Positions 36,501 through 44,445 of a stretch of 64,000 bases of DNA are shown in pieces (positions within the stretch are counted from its first letter, which is position 1; every line of letters starts with the position of its first letter). A program made the position numbers and the translations under genes. The notes under the pieces were generated by a model. It worked only from the letters and a program-made list of their open reading frames with translations, made no database searches and was not told the DNA's origin. Origin of the DNA: Duganella flavida (lineage in GTDB: Bacteria > Pseudomonadota > Gammaproteobacteria > Burkholderiales > Burkholderiaceae_D); the NCBI RefSeq assembly GCF_009857445.1, contig NZ_WWCN01000016.1, positions 100,642 through 164,641 of the forward strand. The letters are read 5' to 3'.

Positions 36501-36854
36501 AGTAAGCCAGCCTTTATGCACAGGGAAGGCGTTGTCAAAGACTACAAGGCTATCAAGCGGGAGAACGCTTCGTGCCTTCGCTCGGAGCTTGCGATCGCGG
36601 GAGAGAGCGCTGGCGAACGCGATGGCGAGCGAGGACTTTCCGCCACCAAAGGGGCCGGTCCATGTAAAGGCGCGTTGATTGCTCTCCAAGATCTGCCTAG
36701 ACATGCTGTTTAACACGGACGTGGCTGTACCGTGGCAGATGTAGCCTTCAAGCGCGTCATGCCGACCTAGGTCAATGTCGATGCGAATCGATCGCTGATA
36801 CTGCCGCGAAATCCGAACGTAGTCGGACAGCATCTCTTCTTTTGCGTCACTCAT
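33516..36854 (-). CDS. sspC: SspC-like large ATPase of the PT-modification complex
   Basis: 1112-aa P-loop ATPase. Walker A is GPFGGGKSS (residues 67-75) and Walker B GVLIEIDEMGK (171-181). The remainder is long, helical and without a named domain. The length and GGGKS P-loop also recall BREX BrxC/PglY ATPases, but the flanking DUF4007 and PP-loop genes place it as SspC. It overlaps sspB by 8 bp and sspD by 8 bp, so the three are coupled. Expected to drive assembly or remodelling of the SspBCD complex on DNA. Confidence 0.75.
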   Translation of the reverse strand: MSDAKEEMLSDYVRISRQYQRSIRIDIDLGRHDALEGYICHGTATSVLNSMSRQILESNQRAFTWTGPFGGGKSSLAIAFASALSRDRKLRAKARSVLPLDSLVVFDNAFPVHKGWLTLPIVGKRANVVTSLNSALSHVGLGVETKKGQTPTAAEVIAAICREATRGQFDGVLIEIDEMGKFLEAAALGLGEDVYFFQELAEAAARADGKVIIVGILHQSFGQYAARLGIDTREDWSKVQGRYADIPLVAASDEVVELIGKAIEVPEAPHWMESASEAIASSIRERRPAVGSHFAQSLQACWPLHPAMAALLGPISKRQFGQNERSTFGFLASVEPYGFRSYLENTPRDKSSWYRPNNYWDYLRSNLEPAILASPDGHRWSQAVEAVERTEARSNDPLHVELIKNIAIIDLFRNGSGLAADGNVLNALFFDASPKTVEEALEQLSKWRVVQFKRHISSWSVFEGSDFDIDAALSQARMSMAGIDHKLLTALSNLHPVVAKRHYHETGAMRWMNMQICRLEDASSIAENFAPQRGEFGLFLLSLPKRNLDAKEALKVAHAASKTAPWPVAVGVPSNHAKIDSLGAELLALQLVQSRHELSGDPVARREVQARLTEVRANLEEQLRSAVANAKWAINGEEERAGLSISWIASKLADALYSEAPQYWSELINRESLSSNSVKARRDLLYRMLDNENEENLGISGYPAERGLYETLLRSVGLHRKTADGLLRFMPPSEEFAPTFVGIWEAARSLFTDVSRRVSAVEIHERWAAAPFGVRAGAIPVFLTAFLLAHKGNVAVYKDGIFVPGVTDADIDEYLQDPRRFSLRWIVIDEKKTQILEGIADILREAGAPASANDPLEAARGLVALMFGLPQWAQRTQKLSERARAIRDTLLKASDPHKVLFVDLAAILDSSSPQTYIEELRGPVLELAQAYAAMLNRVESAMLNALDAPADQLDRLRSRSEALVGIDGDLRLEAFYGRLAKHDGSRQSVEGILSLAVNKPTRDWTDRDVDTAILEMSKVAQKFRQSEPYVAIKGRAPTSEAFAVIIGTGAQTKTLSREFALSERHSAAVDRVADDLVEKLKSAGLGVDALMAVLARTGLRLTAQEEAEKSNG

Positions 36855-37773
36855 AGGCTTTGTTGATGAGGCTCTTCTTGAATTTATCCGTGATGTCTTT
36901 CATGCGGTGGACTTGCCGCAGTCCTGCGGTGTCGGTCCACGCGAACGTGCGCTGTGTTAATGCCTCAAGGCTCAACAAGCGTTCTGCGACGGAGTCTTCG
37001 TCAAGTTTGAACACACGTCCAGGAGAACCCTCCGCGTAGGCTATCTTCTCGAACGCTAATGAGGTTAAACCTGGCGCGGCGTTTTCCCAAAAATCGGCGA
37101 GGGCATATGCGAACATGCCATCTGTCAGCGTCGCTTTGGGGCCACGTCTAAACGAGAAATGCCCTTTGTGCTCTTCACTGATCAGCCCAAGCTCGCCAAG
37201 CATTGGCTCGGCGAAATCCTCTGGACTTCCCCCAGCAGTGCGAGGCGCATAACTACGCAGACAGGTTTCGATATCGCGCGACAAAGTCGAAGCGGAGAGC
37301 CTGCGTTTTGGGTCCAATTCGCGCGCAAAAGCCGCTAACGGAAGCTCCAAATCCTCTTTGGAAAATGAGGACGCGGTCACATGATTGAATAGCCAATACC
37401 ATGTCGTCGCGCGATTCGCTTTGCCAGCCAACCACCAATGGGCATACCAAGCGGTTGTCGGATGCTCTGTATAGGGATCCAAGCCATCATCCGCGAAGAT
37501 GGCACGCGCCATAGGAGGAATCACATATAACGAGCTGTCGTCTGAACTTTCCCGTAAAACATCGCAGGCCAATGCCCAATGCCGGATAGCTGCAACCATA
37601 TTCTTGCCGACCCCAAAGGCCGCAATGGCATCGTCAGCTGTGAAAGTAGTCTTTTTAACGTTCCCATTTTCGGCTTGGTCGTATGCCTTCTTCAACCACA
37701 TTTGCCGAAGCGGGAAGGTTTCATGCCCCGAAAAGTGAGGAGTGTATCCCTTTGACAATATTTTGGCTTTCAT
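36847..37773 (-). CDS. sspB: SspB-like DUF4007 nickase
   Basis: 308 aa. The N-terminus has the DUF4007 signature FSGHETFPLRQMWLKK (residues 14-29), followed by a helix-turn-helix-like region (TADDAIAAFGVGKNMVAAIR). In the characterised SspABCD systems the DUF4007 protein nicks one strand at the modification site, giving single-stranded PT. First gene of the minus-strand operon; no clear Shine-Dalgarno before the ATG at 37773. A LexA-like box overlapping a TATAAT lies about 175 bp upstream. Confidence 0.8.
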   Translation of the reverse strand: MKAKILSKGYTPHFSGHETFPLRQMWLKKAYDQAENGNVKKTTFTADDAIAAFGVGKNMVAAIRHWALACDVLRESSDDSSLYVIPPMARAIFADDGLDPYTEHPTTAWYAHWWLAGKANRATTWYWLFNHVTASSFSKEDLELPLAAFARELDPKRRLSASTLSRDIETCLRSYAPRTAGGSPEDFAEPMLGELGLISEEHKGHFSFRRGPKATLTDGMFAYALADFWENAAPGLTSLAFEKIAYAEGSPGRVFKLDEDSVAERLLSLEALTQRTFAWTDTAGLRQVHRMKDITDKFKKSLINKAYE

Positions 37774-37946
37774 AAAAACATTTTAACCCGGACTGGAGAA
37801 TATCACCAGTGGGCACCAAGGCCTGAAGAGGCCCACGAGAATCAATGTTTTGATAACTAAGGCGCCCACACCAACCTCTCGACGAAATGTCTACAATTTA
37901 CTGCTTGCACATAGGAGAAAGCATCATAGCTTCAACTCGCTCATGG

Positions 37947-37966
37947 TACTGTAATTATATACAGTG
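37947..37966 (-). promoter_or_regulatory. LexA/SOS-box-like operator upstream of sspB
   Basis: TACTGTAATTATATACAGTG matches the E. coli-type SOS box (CTGT-N8-ACAG core with an AT-rich centre). On the minus strand the centre contains TATAAT, so the box would overlap a -10 for transcription toward sspB. The next minus-strand gene is sspB, 174 bp away, with nothing between. Confidence 0.55.
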
Positions 37967-38125
37967 TCGCAATCTACATGTTTGATGGGGGAGACCTTCC
38001 CAGCGTCATTTGTTGGTAGGTTATGCCACGTCGATCACTCCAACCCCTTTGCTTGTGGAGCGGGATTGCGTCTTGAGCGTTGGGTAGACTCTGTTGCAAA
38101 TCAACACCGAGAGCTCATTCGTCCC

Positions 38126-38151
38126 AAAAAAAAGCCAACCTTACGGTTGGC
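38126..38151 (-). terminator. gyrB terminator
   Basis: On the minus strand GCCAACC-GTAA-GGTTGGC followed by eight T (complement of 38126-38133). It lies 135 bp beyond the gyrB stop and should end the dnaA-dnaN-gyrB transcript. Confidence 0.75.
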
Positions 38152-38240
38152 TTTTCACTATCGGTTGAAATTTGACGGGCGCATGAATTCCTACGAATAG
38201 GTCAGTCGCACTAAGTGGCGTCTTTTGGTCGCAAGTTAAT

Positions 38241-38267
38241 GGCGCCAGTTGCAAATACTCTGGCGCC
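38241..38267 (-). repeat. Inverted repeat just downstream of gyrB
   Basis: GGCGCCAG (38241-38248) and CTGGCGCC (38260-38267) around an 11-nt loop, 19 bp past the gyrB stop. No T-run; perhaps an mRNA-protecting hairpin. Confidence 0.4.
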
Positions 38268-38285
38268 CTACGGCACTAAAAAGAT

Positions 38286-40778
38286 TTAAACGTCAATATT
38301 CCCCGCGCGCAGCGCATTGTTCTCAATGAACGCACGGCGCGGCTCAACATCATCACCCATCAGCGTAGTGAAGATCTGGTCCGCTGCAATCGCGTCTTCG
38401 ATCTGTACTTTCAGCAGGCGGCGTACGGTTGGGTCCATGGTGGTTTCCCACAGCTGTGACGGGTTCATCTCGCCCAGACCTTTGTAGCGCTGTTTCGAGA
38501 CCACGCGTTCGGCTTCGTCACGCAGCCATTGCATGGCTTGGTGGAAGTCAACCACGGTCGATTCCTTGGTACGCTCGCCTTCGCCGCGGCGTACGTAGGC
38601 GCCTTCGCCGATCAGGCCTTTGAAGGTGGCGGCGGCGCTGGCCAGTACGCTGTAATCCGCGCCTTGCACGAAGTCGGCATCAATCGCGCTGACTTTCACG
38701 TTACCGTGGTGCATACGCTCGATCCACAGCAGGTGCTTCTCCGACAGATCATCCGAACGCACCGATACTTTCACGGCAATGTCGTTGATCTCGGCAGCCA
38801 GGGTGCGGGCCGAGGCTTCGGCTGCTTCCTGCGTGTCCAGGTTCAGCTGCACGCCAGTCATGATGGCGGTCAGTGCGGCGCGGTCGATCACGCGGGTCAG
38901 GCGGGTCATGATGACGTTGGCCAGGTTGAACTGGCGTACCAGCTCGCCCAGTGCTTCGCCTTGAATCGGCTCGGCGCCTTCGCGCGGGGTCAGTACGGCG
39001 CTGCTCAGCGCCACGTTCATCATGTAGCCGGCTTCTTCCGCATCATCTTTCAGATAGCGCTCGTCGCGGCCGGCTTTCACTTTGTACAGTGGCGGCTGGG
39101 CGATGTAGATGTGGCCGCGTTCCACCAGCTCAGGCATCTGGCGATAGAACAGGGTCAGCAGCAGGGTGCGGATGTGGGCGCCGTCGACGTCTGCATCGGT
39201 CATGATGATGATGCGGTGGTAGCGCAGCTTTTCGACGTTGAATTCGTCCGGGCCGATGGAGGTGCCCAGCGTGGCGATCAGGGTGGTGATCTGTTCCGAC
39301 GACAGCATCTTTTCGAAGCGCGCCTTTTCCACGTTCAGCACTTTACCGCGCAGTGGCAGGATGGCCTGGAACTTACGGTCGCGGCCTTGCTTGGCCGAGC
39401 CGCCTGCGGAGTCACCCTCGACGATGTACAGTTCGCACAGCGCCGGGTCGCGTTCCTGGCAGTCCGCCAGTTTCGACGACAGGCCCAGGCCGTCCATCAC
39501 GCCTTTACGACGGGTCAGGTCGCGGGCTTTACGGGCCGCTTCACGCGCGCGCGCTGCTTCAACGATTTTGCCGCAGATGATTTTGGCGTCGTTTGGTTTT
39601 TCTTGCAGATAGTCGGACAGGGTCTTGGCGACGATCTCTTCGACCGGGCCGCGCACTTCGGACGACACCAGCTTGTCTTTGGTCTGCGACGAGAATTTCG
39701 GCTCAGGCACTTTCACCGACAGCACGCAGGTCAGGCCTTCGCGCATGTCGTCGCCGGAGATTTCAACCTTGGCCTTTTTGGCGAAGTCGTTCTCGTCGAT
39801 GTATTTGTTGATCACGCGGGTCATGGCCGCGCGCAGGCCGGTCAGGTGGGTGCCACCGTCGCGCTGCGGGATGTTATTGGTGAAGCACAGCACCTGTTCG
39901 TTGTAGGCGTCATTCCATTGCATGGAGACGTCGACCGAGATGGTGGTGTTCTGGTCCGACTGGCGTTCGCCGGTGGCCTGGAACACGGTCGGGTGCAGCA
40001 CGGTCTTGGCTTTGTTGATGTATTCAACGAAGCCGCGGGTGCCGCCTTCAAACGCGAACAGCTCTTCCTTGCCGGTGCGCTGGTCGGTCAGTTTGATGTT
40101 GACGCCGTTATTCAGGAACGACAGTTCGCGAATCCGCTTGGCCAGGATTTCGTAGTGGAATTCAACGTGGGTGAAGATTTCTTCGTCGGCCCAGAAGTGG
40201 ACGTCGGTGCCGCGTTTTTCGGTTTCGCCGATGACTTTGATCGGCGAGACCAGCACGCCGTCGCGCGTTTCCAGCTCACGGTTCTGTGCCACGCCGCGCA
40301 CGAATTCCATTTGGTGCACTTTGCCGTCGCGGCGTATGGTCACGCGCAGCAGTTTGGACAGTGCATTCACGCACGATACGCCGACGCCGTGCAGGCCGCC
40401 CGAGACTTTGTACGAGTTCTGGTCGAACTTGCCGCCGGCGTGCAGTTCGGTCAGCACGATTTCGGCCGCCGAACGTTTTGGTTCGTGCTTGTCGTCCATT
40501 TTCAGGCCGACTGGAATGCCGCGGCCGTTGTCGGTGATCGAGATCGAGTTGTCCGAGTGGATGGTAACGTGGATCTCGGTGCAGTGACCGGCCAGCGATT
40601 CATCAATCGAGTTGTCCAGCACTTCAAACACCAGGTGGTGCAGGCCGGTGCCGTCCGAGGTGTCACCGATGTACATGCCGGGACGTTTGCGGACTGCTTC
40701 CAGACCCTCGAGGATCTGGATCGAGGAGGCGCCGTATTCTTCGTTCTTTGGTACTGGTGCTGCGTTCTCTTCGGACAT
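38286..40778 (-). CDS. gyrB: DNA gyrase subunit B
   Basis: 830-aa ATPase subunit of the A2B2 gyrase that introduces negative supercoils. The GHKL ATPase opening is GLEAVRKRPGMYIGDTSDGT and EVLDNSIDES; the Toprim domain holds VEGDSAGGSAKQGRDRK and PLRGKVLNVEKARF with MTDADVDGAHIRTLLL; the C-terminus has the RYKGLGEMNPSQLWETT block. It includes the extra domain found in Gram-negative GyrB, explaining its length over 800 aa. Part of dnaA-dnaN-gyrB, 47 bp from dnaN. Confidence 0.98.
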   Translation of the reverse strand: MSEENAAPVPKNEEYGASSIQILEGLEAVRKRPGMYIGDTSDGTGLHHLVFEVLDNSIDESLAGHCTEIHVTIHSDNSISITDNGRGIPVGLKMDDKHEPKRSAAEIVLTELHAGGKFDQNSYKVSGGLHGVGVSCVNALSKLLRVTIRRDGKVHQMEFVRGVAQNRELETRDGVLVSPIKVIGETEKRGTDVHFWADEEIFTHVEFHYEILAKRIRELSFLNNGVNIKLTDQRTGKEELFAFEGGTRGFVEYINKAKTVLHPTVFQATGERQSDQNTTISVDVSMQWNDAYNEQVLCFTNNIPQRDGGTHLTGLRAAMTRVINKYIDENDFAKKAKVEISGDDMREGLTCVLSVKVPEPKFSSQTKDKLVSSEVRGPVEEIVAKTLSDYLQEKPNDAKIICGKIVEAARAREAARKARDLTRRKGVMDGLGLSSKLADCQERDPALCELYIVEGDSAGGSAKQGRDRKFQAILPLRGKVLNVEKARFEKMLSSEQITTLIATLGTSIGPDEFNVEKLRYHRIIIMTDADVDGAHIRTLLLTLFYRQMPELVERGHIYIAQPPLYKVKAGRDERYLKDDAEEAGYMMNVALSSAVLTPREGAEPIQGEALGELVRQFNLANVIMTRLTRVIDRAALTAIMTGVQLNLDTQEAAEASARTLAAEINDIAVKVSVRSDDLSEKHLLWIERMHHGNVKVSAIDADFVQGADYSVLASAAATFKGLIGEGAYVRRGEGERTKESTVVDFHQAMQWLRDEAERVVSKQRYKGLGEMNPSQLWETTMDPTVRRLLKVQIEDAIAADQIFTTLMGDDVEPRRAFIENNALRAGNIDV

Positions 40779-40825
40779 GTGCTGCTTTCTCTAAAATCGA
40801 TTACTTAAAGGCTGTGCTGGGCTGC

Positions 40826-41932
40826 TTAAATGCGCATCGGCATGACGACGTATTTGAAGTCGGTGTTTTCCGGGATCGAAATCAGCGCCGACGAATTGGA
40901 GTCGCCCAGTGCCACATTGACCTGGTCGCATTTCAGGTTGTTCAGCACGTCCAGCAGGTAGGTGACGTTGAAGCCGATGTCGACGCTGTCGCCGCCGTAG
41001 TCGATTTCCAGTTCTTCCACTGCCTCTTCCTGGTCGGCATTGGTGGAGCTGATTTTCATGCTGCCCGGGGTGATGATGCAGCGCACGCCCTTGAATTTAT
41101 CGCTGGTCATGATGGCCGCGCGTTGGAGCGAGCGCAGCAGTTCATCACGGCCGATGGTGAATTCGTTTTTGTAGCCCTTCGGGATCACGCGGGTGTAGTC
41201 AGGGAACTTGCCTTCCACCAGTTTCGAGATCAGCTCGATGTCGGCAAAGGTCAGCTTGACCTGGTTGGCGGCGATGTCCAGTTGCACTGGCTCGTCGTTT
41301 TCTTCCAGCAGGCGCTGCAGTTCGATGATGGTCTTGCGCGGGATGATGACTTCCTGGCGCGCGAACGACTGTTCGGTCTCGACCTGGCAGAACGCCAGGC
41401 GGTGGCCGTCGGTGGCCACGGCGATCACGTTGTTACCATCCAGGACCAGCAGCAGGCCGTTCAGGTAGTAGCGGATGTCCTGCTGGGCCATCGAGAAGTG
41501 CACCATGTTGAACAGGTGCTTCAGGGTTTTCTGCGGCAGGGTGACCGAGGCGCTGTAGCTGTCGGCTTGCTGCACGGTCGGGAACTCCTCAGCCGCCAGC
41601 GTTTGCAGCGCGAAGCGCGATTTACCCGACTGTACTGCCAGGCGCTTGTTTTGCAGGGTGATGGTGACGTCGCCCGATTCCGGCAGCGCGCGCAGGATGT
41701 CCAGCAGCTTGCGGGCCGCCACGGTGGTGCCGGTGACTTCCGCACCGGAGCCGATCTCGGCGTTGGTGGTGATCTGGACTTCCGTGTCAGTCGACAGGAA
41801 GGATACGCTCTCGCCCTCTTTGCGGATGAGGATATTGGCCAGAATCGGCATAGTGTGCCGACGCTCGACAATACCGCTCACGATCTGCAGTGGCCGGAGT
41901 AGCGTATCTCGGGTGGTTTTGACCAATTGCAT
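40826..41932 (-). CDS. dnaN: DNA polymerase III sliding clamp (beta subunit)
   Basis: 368 aa, the usual clamp length, made of three repeats. Begins MQLVKTTRDTLLRPLQIVSG and ends DFKYVVMPMRI, the conserved clamp terminus. It forms the ring that tethers polymerase III to DNA. Lies 101 bp after dnaA and 47 bp before gyrB in one direction. Confidence 0.98.
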   Translation of the reverse strand: MQLVKTTRDTLLRPLQIVSGIVERRHTMPILANILIRKEGESVSFLSTDTEVQITTNAEIGSGAEVTGTTVAARKLLDILRALPESGDVTITLQNKRLAVQSGKSRFALQTLAAEEFPTVQQADSYSASVTLPQKTLKHLFNMVHFSMAQQDIRYYLNGLLLVLDGNNVIAVATDGHRLAFCQVETEQSFARQEVIIPRKTIIELQRLLEENDEPVQLDIAANQVKLTFADIELISKLVEGKFPDYTRVIPKGYKNEFTIGRDELLRSLQRAAIMTSDKFKGVRCIITPGSMKISSTNADQEEAVEELEIDYGGDSVDIGFNVTYLLDVLNNLKCDQVNVALGDSNSSALISIPENTDFKYVVMPMRI

Positions 41933-42033
41933 AGATTATCCTCAAGTAAAAATTTAATATTGTTTCAATACTTTTTGCCTTGTGAGCAGGCGGACAGGTT
42001 TGACTAAATGATAAAGCCAAAGCCTGCCTCAAG

Positions 42034-43437
42034 CTAGCCCTTGAGCGTTTGTTCCAGTACGTGCAGCTCGTGGTTGCATTCCGGATTTTTGGTGCGGTCC
42101 AGTGCGATCTTGCGCACGGCGTGCAGCACCGTGGTGTGGTCGCGGCCGCCGAACAGCTCGCCGATCTCCGGCAGCGACTTTTGCGTCAGTTCCTTGGCCA
42201 GGTACATGGCGATCTGGCGCGGGCGGGCGATGTTGGCCGGCCGGCGTTTCGAGTACATGTCCGCGACTTTGATGTTGAAGAAGTCGGCCACGGTTTTCTG
42301 GATGTTTTCCACACTGATCTGGCGGTTCTGCACCGACAGCAAATCCTTCAGCGCTTCTTTCACGATATCGATGGTGATGTCTTTACCGTGGAAACGCGAG
42401 TACGCCAGAATTTTGCGCAGCGCGCCTTCCAGCTCACGCACGTTGGAGCGCAGGTGCTTGGCTACGAAGAAGGCGACGTCGTCGGAGAAGGTGACCCCCT
42501 CTTGTTTCGCTTTCTTGAGCAGAATCGCCACGCGCATTTCCAGCTCCGGCGGCTCAATCGCCACCGTCAGGCCGGAGTCAAAGCGCGAGATCAGGCGGTC
42601 ATCCATGCCGGTGATCTCTTTTGGATAGGTATCCGAGGTGATGATGATCTGCTTCTTGGCTGCGATCAGCGCTTCAAACGCATAGAAGAACTCTTCCTGC
42701 GTACGGCTTTTGCCGCCGAAGAATTGAATATCATCGATCAGCAGCATGTCCAGCGAGTGGTAGTAATGCTTGAAGTCGTCGAAACCCTTGCGCTGGTAGG
42801 CGGTCACCACGTCGCGCACGTACTGCTCGGCGTGGATGTAGCGGATGCGGGCGCCTGGCTGGTCGGCCATCACCTGGTTGCCAATCGCGTGGATCAAGTG
42901 AGTTTTACCCAGGCCGACGCCGCCGTAGAAGAACAGCGGGTTGTACGACACGCCCGGATTGTTGGCCACTTGGATCGCGGCGGCGCGCGCCAGCTGGTTG
43001 GCCTTACCGGTGACGAAGCTGTCGAAGGTCAGGTCGGTGTTGATCTTGCTTTGCTCGCGGCGCGGCGGGGCCGAGGCCGGCAGTTCCGGCACCGACGGCG
43101 CCGGGTCGGCCATGGCCATGCGGGCATTATTGCTTGGGGCGCCGCCATTGTGGTCCGGTACCGGCGCGGTGGTCGTGGCTTTGCGCGGCATCGCCAGGCG
43201 CGGGTCGAGGATGAACTGCACCTCGGTCGGCTGCTCCCAGTACTGGCAGGCCAGCGCCGTGATGCGGCTGGCGAACTGGGTCTTCACCCAATCCAGCTTG
43301 AAGCGGTTGGGCGCGGCCACGCGCAGCTTACCCGCCTCGTAATCGATGGGGATAAGCGGCTTGATCCAGGCGCTGAATTGTTGCGGCGTCAGCTCCAGCT
43401 CCAGCTGGGCGGAGCAGGTCTGCCAGAAATTTTCCAT
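42034..43437 (-). CDS. dnaA: Chromosomal replication initiator DnaA
   Basis: 467 aa. Domain I is MENFWQTCSAQLELELTPQQ; a proline/alanine-rich linker (about 85-130) forms domain II; the AAA+ domain carries Walker A GGVGLGKT (172-179) and Walker B LLIDDIQFF. Domain IV ends with the DnaA-box reading helix GGRDHTTVLHAVRKI. Binds TTATCCACA boxes at oriC and, when ATP-bound, opens the origin. A consensus box 104 bp upstream allows autoregulation. Confidence 0.98.
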   Translation of the reverse strand: MENFWQTCSAQLELELTPQQFSAWIKPLIPIDYEAGKLRVAAPNRFKLDWVKTQFASRITALACQYWEQPTEVQFILDPRLAMPRKATTTAPVPDHNGGAPSNNARMAMADPAPSVPELPASAPPRREQSKINTDLTFDSFVTGKANQLARAAAIQVANNPGVSYNPLFFYGGVGLGKTHLIHAIGNQVMADQPGARIRYIHAEQYVRDVVTAYQRKGFDDFKHYYHSLDMLLIDDIQFFGGKSRTQEEFFYAFEALIAAKKQIIITSDTYPKEITGMDDRLISRFDSGLTVAIEPPELEMRVAILLKKAKQEGVTFSDDVAFFVAKHLRSNVRELEGALRKILAYSRFHGKDITIDIVKEALKDLLSVQNRQISVENIQKTVADFFNIKVADMYSKRRPANIARPRQIAMYLAKELTQKSLPEIGELFGGRDHTTVLHAVRKIALDRTKNPECNHELHVLEQTLKG

Positions 43438-43540
43438 GAATTGCTATCTTGTTCTATTTGGTGCTTACTGCTGTATAAGGGTGTGGGCAACTTTGAAGTT
43501 TTTCACACGTAACGCGCTATTCTACTCTCGCTCGCCACAG

Positions 43541-43549
43541 TTATCCACA
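43541..43549 (+). promoter_or_regulatory. Consensus DnaA box
   Basis: TTATCCACA, identical to the high-affinity consensus. A 7-of-9 match on the opposite strand, TGTGGGCAA, lies at 43482-43490. Confidence 0.8.
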
Positions 43550-43612
43550 GGCGAAACAGGATTTTTTCGCAGTTTGGGGGCGCTTGGGACGCTAATCCGG
43601 GCTAGTCTGGTG

Positions 43613-43641
43613 TTGACAAGCGGGGGCGAAATGCTGATAAT
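43613..43641 (+). promoter_or_regulatory. Sigma-70 promoter of rpmH
   Basis: TTGACA (43613-43618), 17-nt spacer, GATAAT (43636-43641). It would start a transcript with a leader of about 190 nt before rpmH-rnpA-yidD. Confidence 0.7.
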
Positions 43642-43836
43642 TCAGGGTTCCCCGCCCGTATTCCTTGTTTCTTCACATGGATATTAATATGGAGTAGCGA
43701 GGATTTAGCGGGCGATGAGATGGACCCAGCTTGTGCCGGATAGCGTTGGCATAGGTGCGCGAAGTGTCATTGGCACCAAAAACTGACGGGCCGTCTGACC
43801 CGATTTTGCATTTTTTTTGCTTTAAGCGAGACCAAC

Positions 43837-43971
43837 ATGAAACGTACTTACCAACCTTCCGTTGTACGCCGTAAGCGTACCCACGGCTTCCGCGCACGTA
43901 TGGCTACCCGTGGTGGCCGCCAAGTGCTGAACGCACGCCGCGCCAAAGGCCGCAAGCGTCTGGCTGTATAA
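43837..43971 (+). CDS. rpmH: 50S ribosomal protein L34
   Basis: 44-aa very basic protein, MKRTYQPSVVRRKRTHGFRA at the N-terminus and KGRKRLAV at the end, the standard L34 length and sequence. Component of the large ribosomal subunit. First gene of rpmH-rnpA-yidD-yidC; rnpA begins within 10 bp. It was too short for a usual length cut-off but is unmistakable. Confidence 0.97.
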   Translation: MKRTYQPSVVRRKRTHGFRARMATRGGRQVLNARRAKGRKRLAV

Positions 43972-43980
43972 GCTAGTCAC

Positions 43981-44445
43981 TTGTTAGCTGATCGCGTGGA
44001 CAGCTGCATCAACAGCGGCTCGACAGGCGAAGGTTCTCACGACTTCGCGCGCGCTCGGCGTATCGTTAAAACGGATGAATTTTCATCCGTTTTTCGTTTG
44101 CGCCCTAGCCAAAAAAGCGCGCACTTCGTGCTGTACACCCGTCTGAACCAACTGCCGCATGCGCGGCTGGGCGTCGTGGTGGCCAAGCGCTTTGCGCCGC
44201 GTGCCGTCACCCGCAATACGATCAAGCGTGTCACCCGCGAACTGTTCCGCGTGACCGGCCTGCCCGCCATCGATTGCGTGGTGCGCCTGGCCAGGCCGGT
44301 CAACAGCAAGGATGGACCTGCCACCACTGCAAAGCTGAAAGCAGCCTTGCGGGTGGAACTGGCACGCCTGTTCGCGGCGCAAGCCAAATTGTCCGCCAGG
44401 CAGGCCTTGCCTTCAGCGCCGCCGCCTCCATCTGGGGCGCCATGA
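43981..44445 (+). CDS. rnpA: Ribonuclease P protein component
   Basis: About 154 aa from a TTG at 43981 (GTG at 43996 possible). The conserved core runs from FARARRIVKTDEFSSVFRLR to the RNA-binding AVTRNTIKRVTRELFR. It binds the catalytic RNase P RNA and aids 5' maturation of tRNA. The C-terminal proline/alanine-rich tail is longer than usual. The stop overlaps yidD (ATGA). Confidence 0.93.
   Translation: MLADRVDSCINSGSTGEGSHDFARARRIVKTDEFSSVFRLRPSQKSAHFVLYTRLNQLPHARLGVVVAKRFAPRAVTRNTIKRVTRELFRVTGLPAIDCVVRLARPVNSKDGPATTAKLKAALRVELARLFAAQAKLSARQALPSAPPPPSGAP

Larger units (their letters stand above)
37774..38285. other. Intergenic junction between the accessory island and gyrB
   Basis: 512 bp. 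From left to right: sspB upstream region, LexA-like box (37947-37966), a stretch without features, the gyrB terminator (38126-38151) and a hairpin next to the gyrB stop (38241-38267). No gene or attachment repeat seen. This is the boundary where base composition rises to chromosomal GC. Confidence 0.5.
43438..43836. other. dnaA-rpmH intergenic region, probable oriC or part of it
   Basis: 399 bp between divergent dnaA and rpmH, the usual betaproteobacterial origin position. It holds one perfect DnaA box (43541-43549), one degenerate box (43482-43490), the rpmH promoter (43613-43641) and an AT-rich stretch close to rpmH. Only few boxes are visible, so unwinding sites may be weaker than consensus. 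Confidence 0.6.

Noticed and set aside
33516..37773. Assignment of the ATPase and PP-loop genes to BREX type 4
   Set aside because: No PglZ or BrxL gene is present, while DUF4007 and the three-gene partner module point to Ssp.
23809..37773. Assignment to the Dnd/Dpt system
   Set aside because: No DndB, DndD or DndE genes; the modification side has DUF4007 and a large GGGKS ATPase instead.
38089..38100. Short ACTCTGTTGCAAA-like match to an IS6-family end
   Set aside because: About twelve bases only, no transposase and no second end.
37964..38200. 78-codon plus-strand frame starting inside the LexA-like box
   Set aside because: It runs through the gyrB terminator hairpin, lacks a ribosome site and looks unstructured.
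38529..40808. 759-codon plus-strand frame opposite gyrB
   Set aside because: Antisense shadow of a high-GC gene; His/Gln/Val-rich translation without motifs.
42049..43512. 487-codon frame opposite dnaA
   Set aside because: Same effect; dnaA is certain on the other strand.
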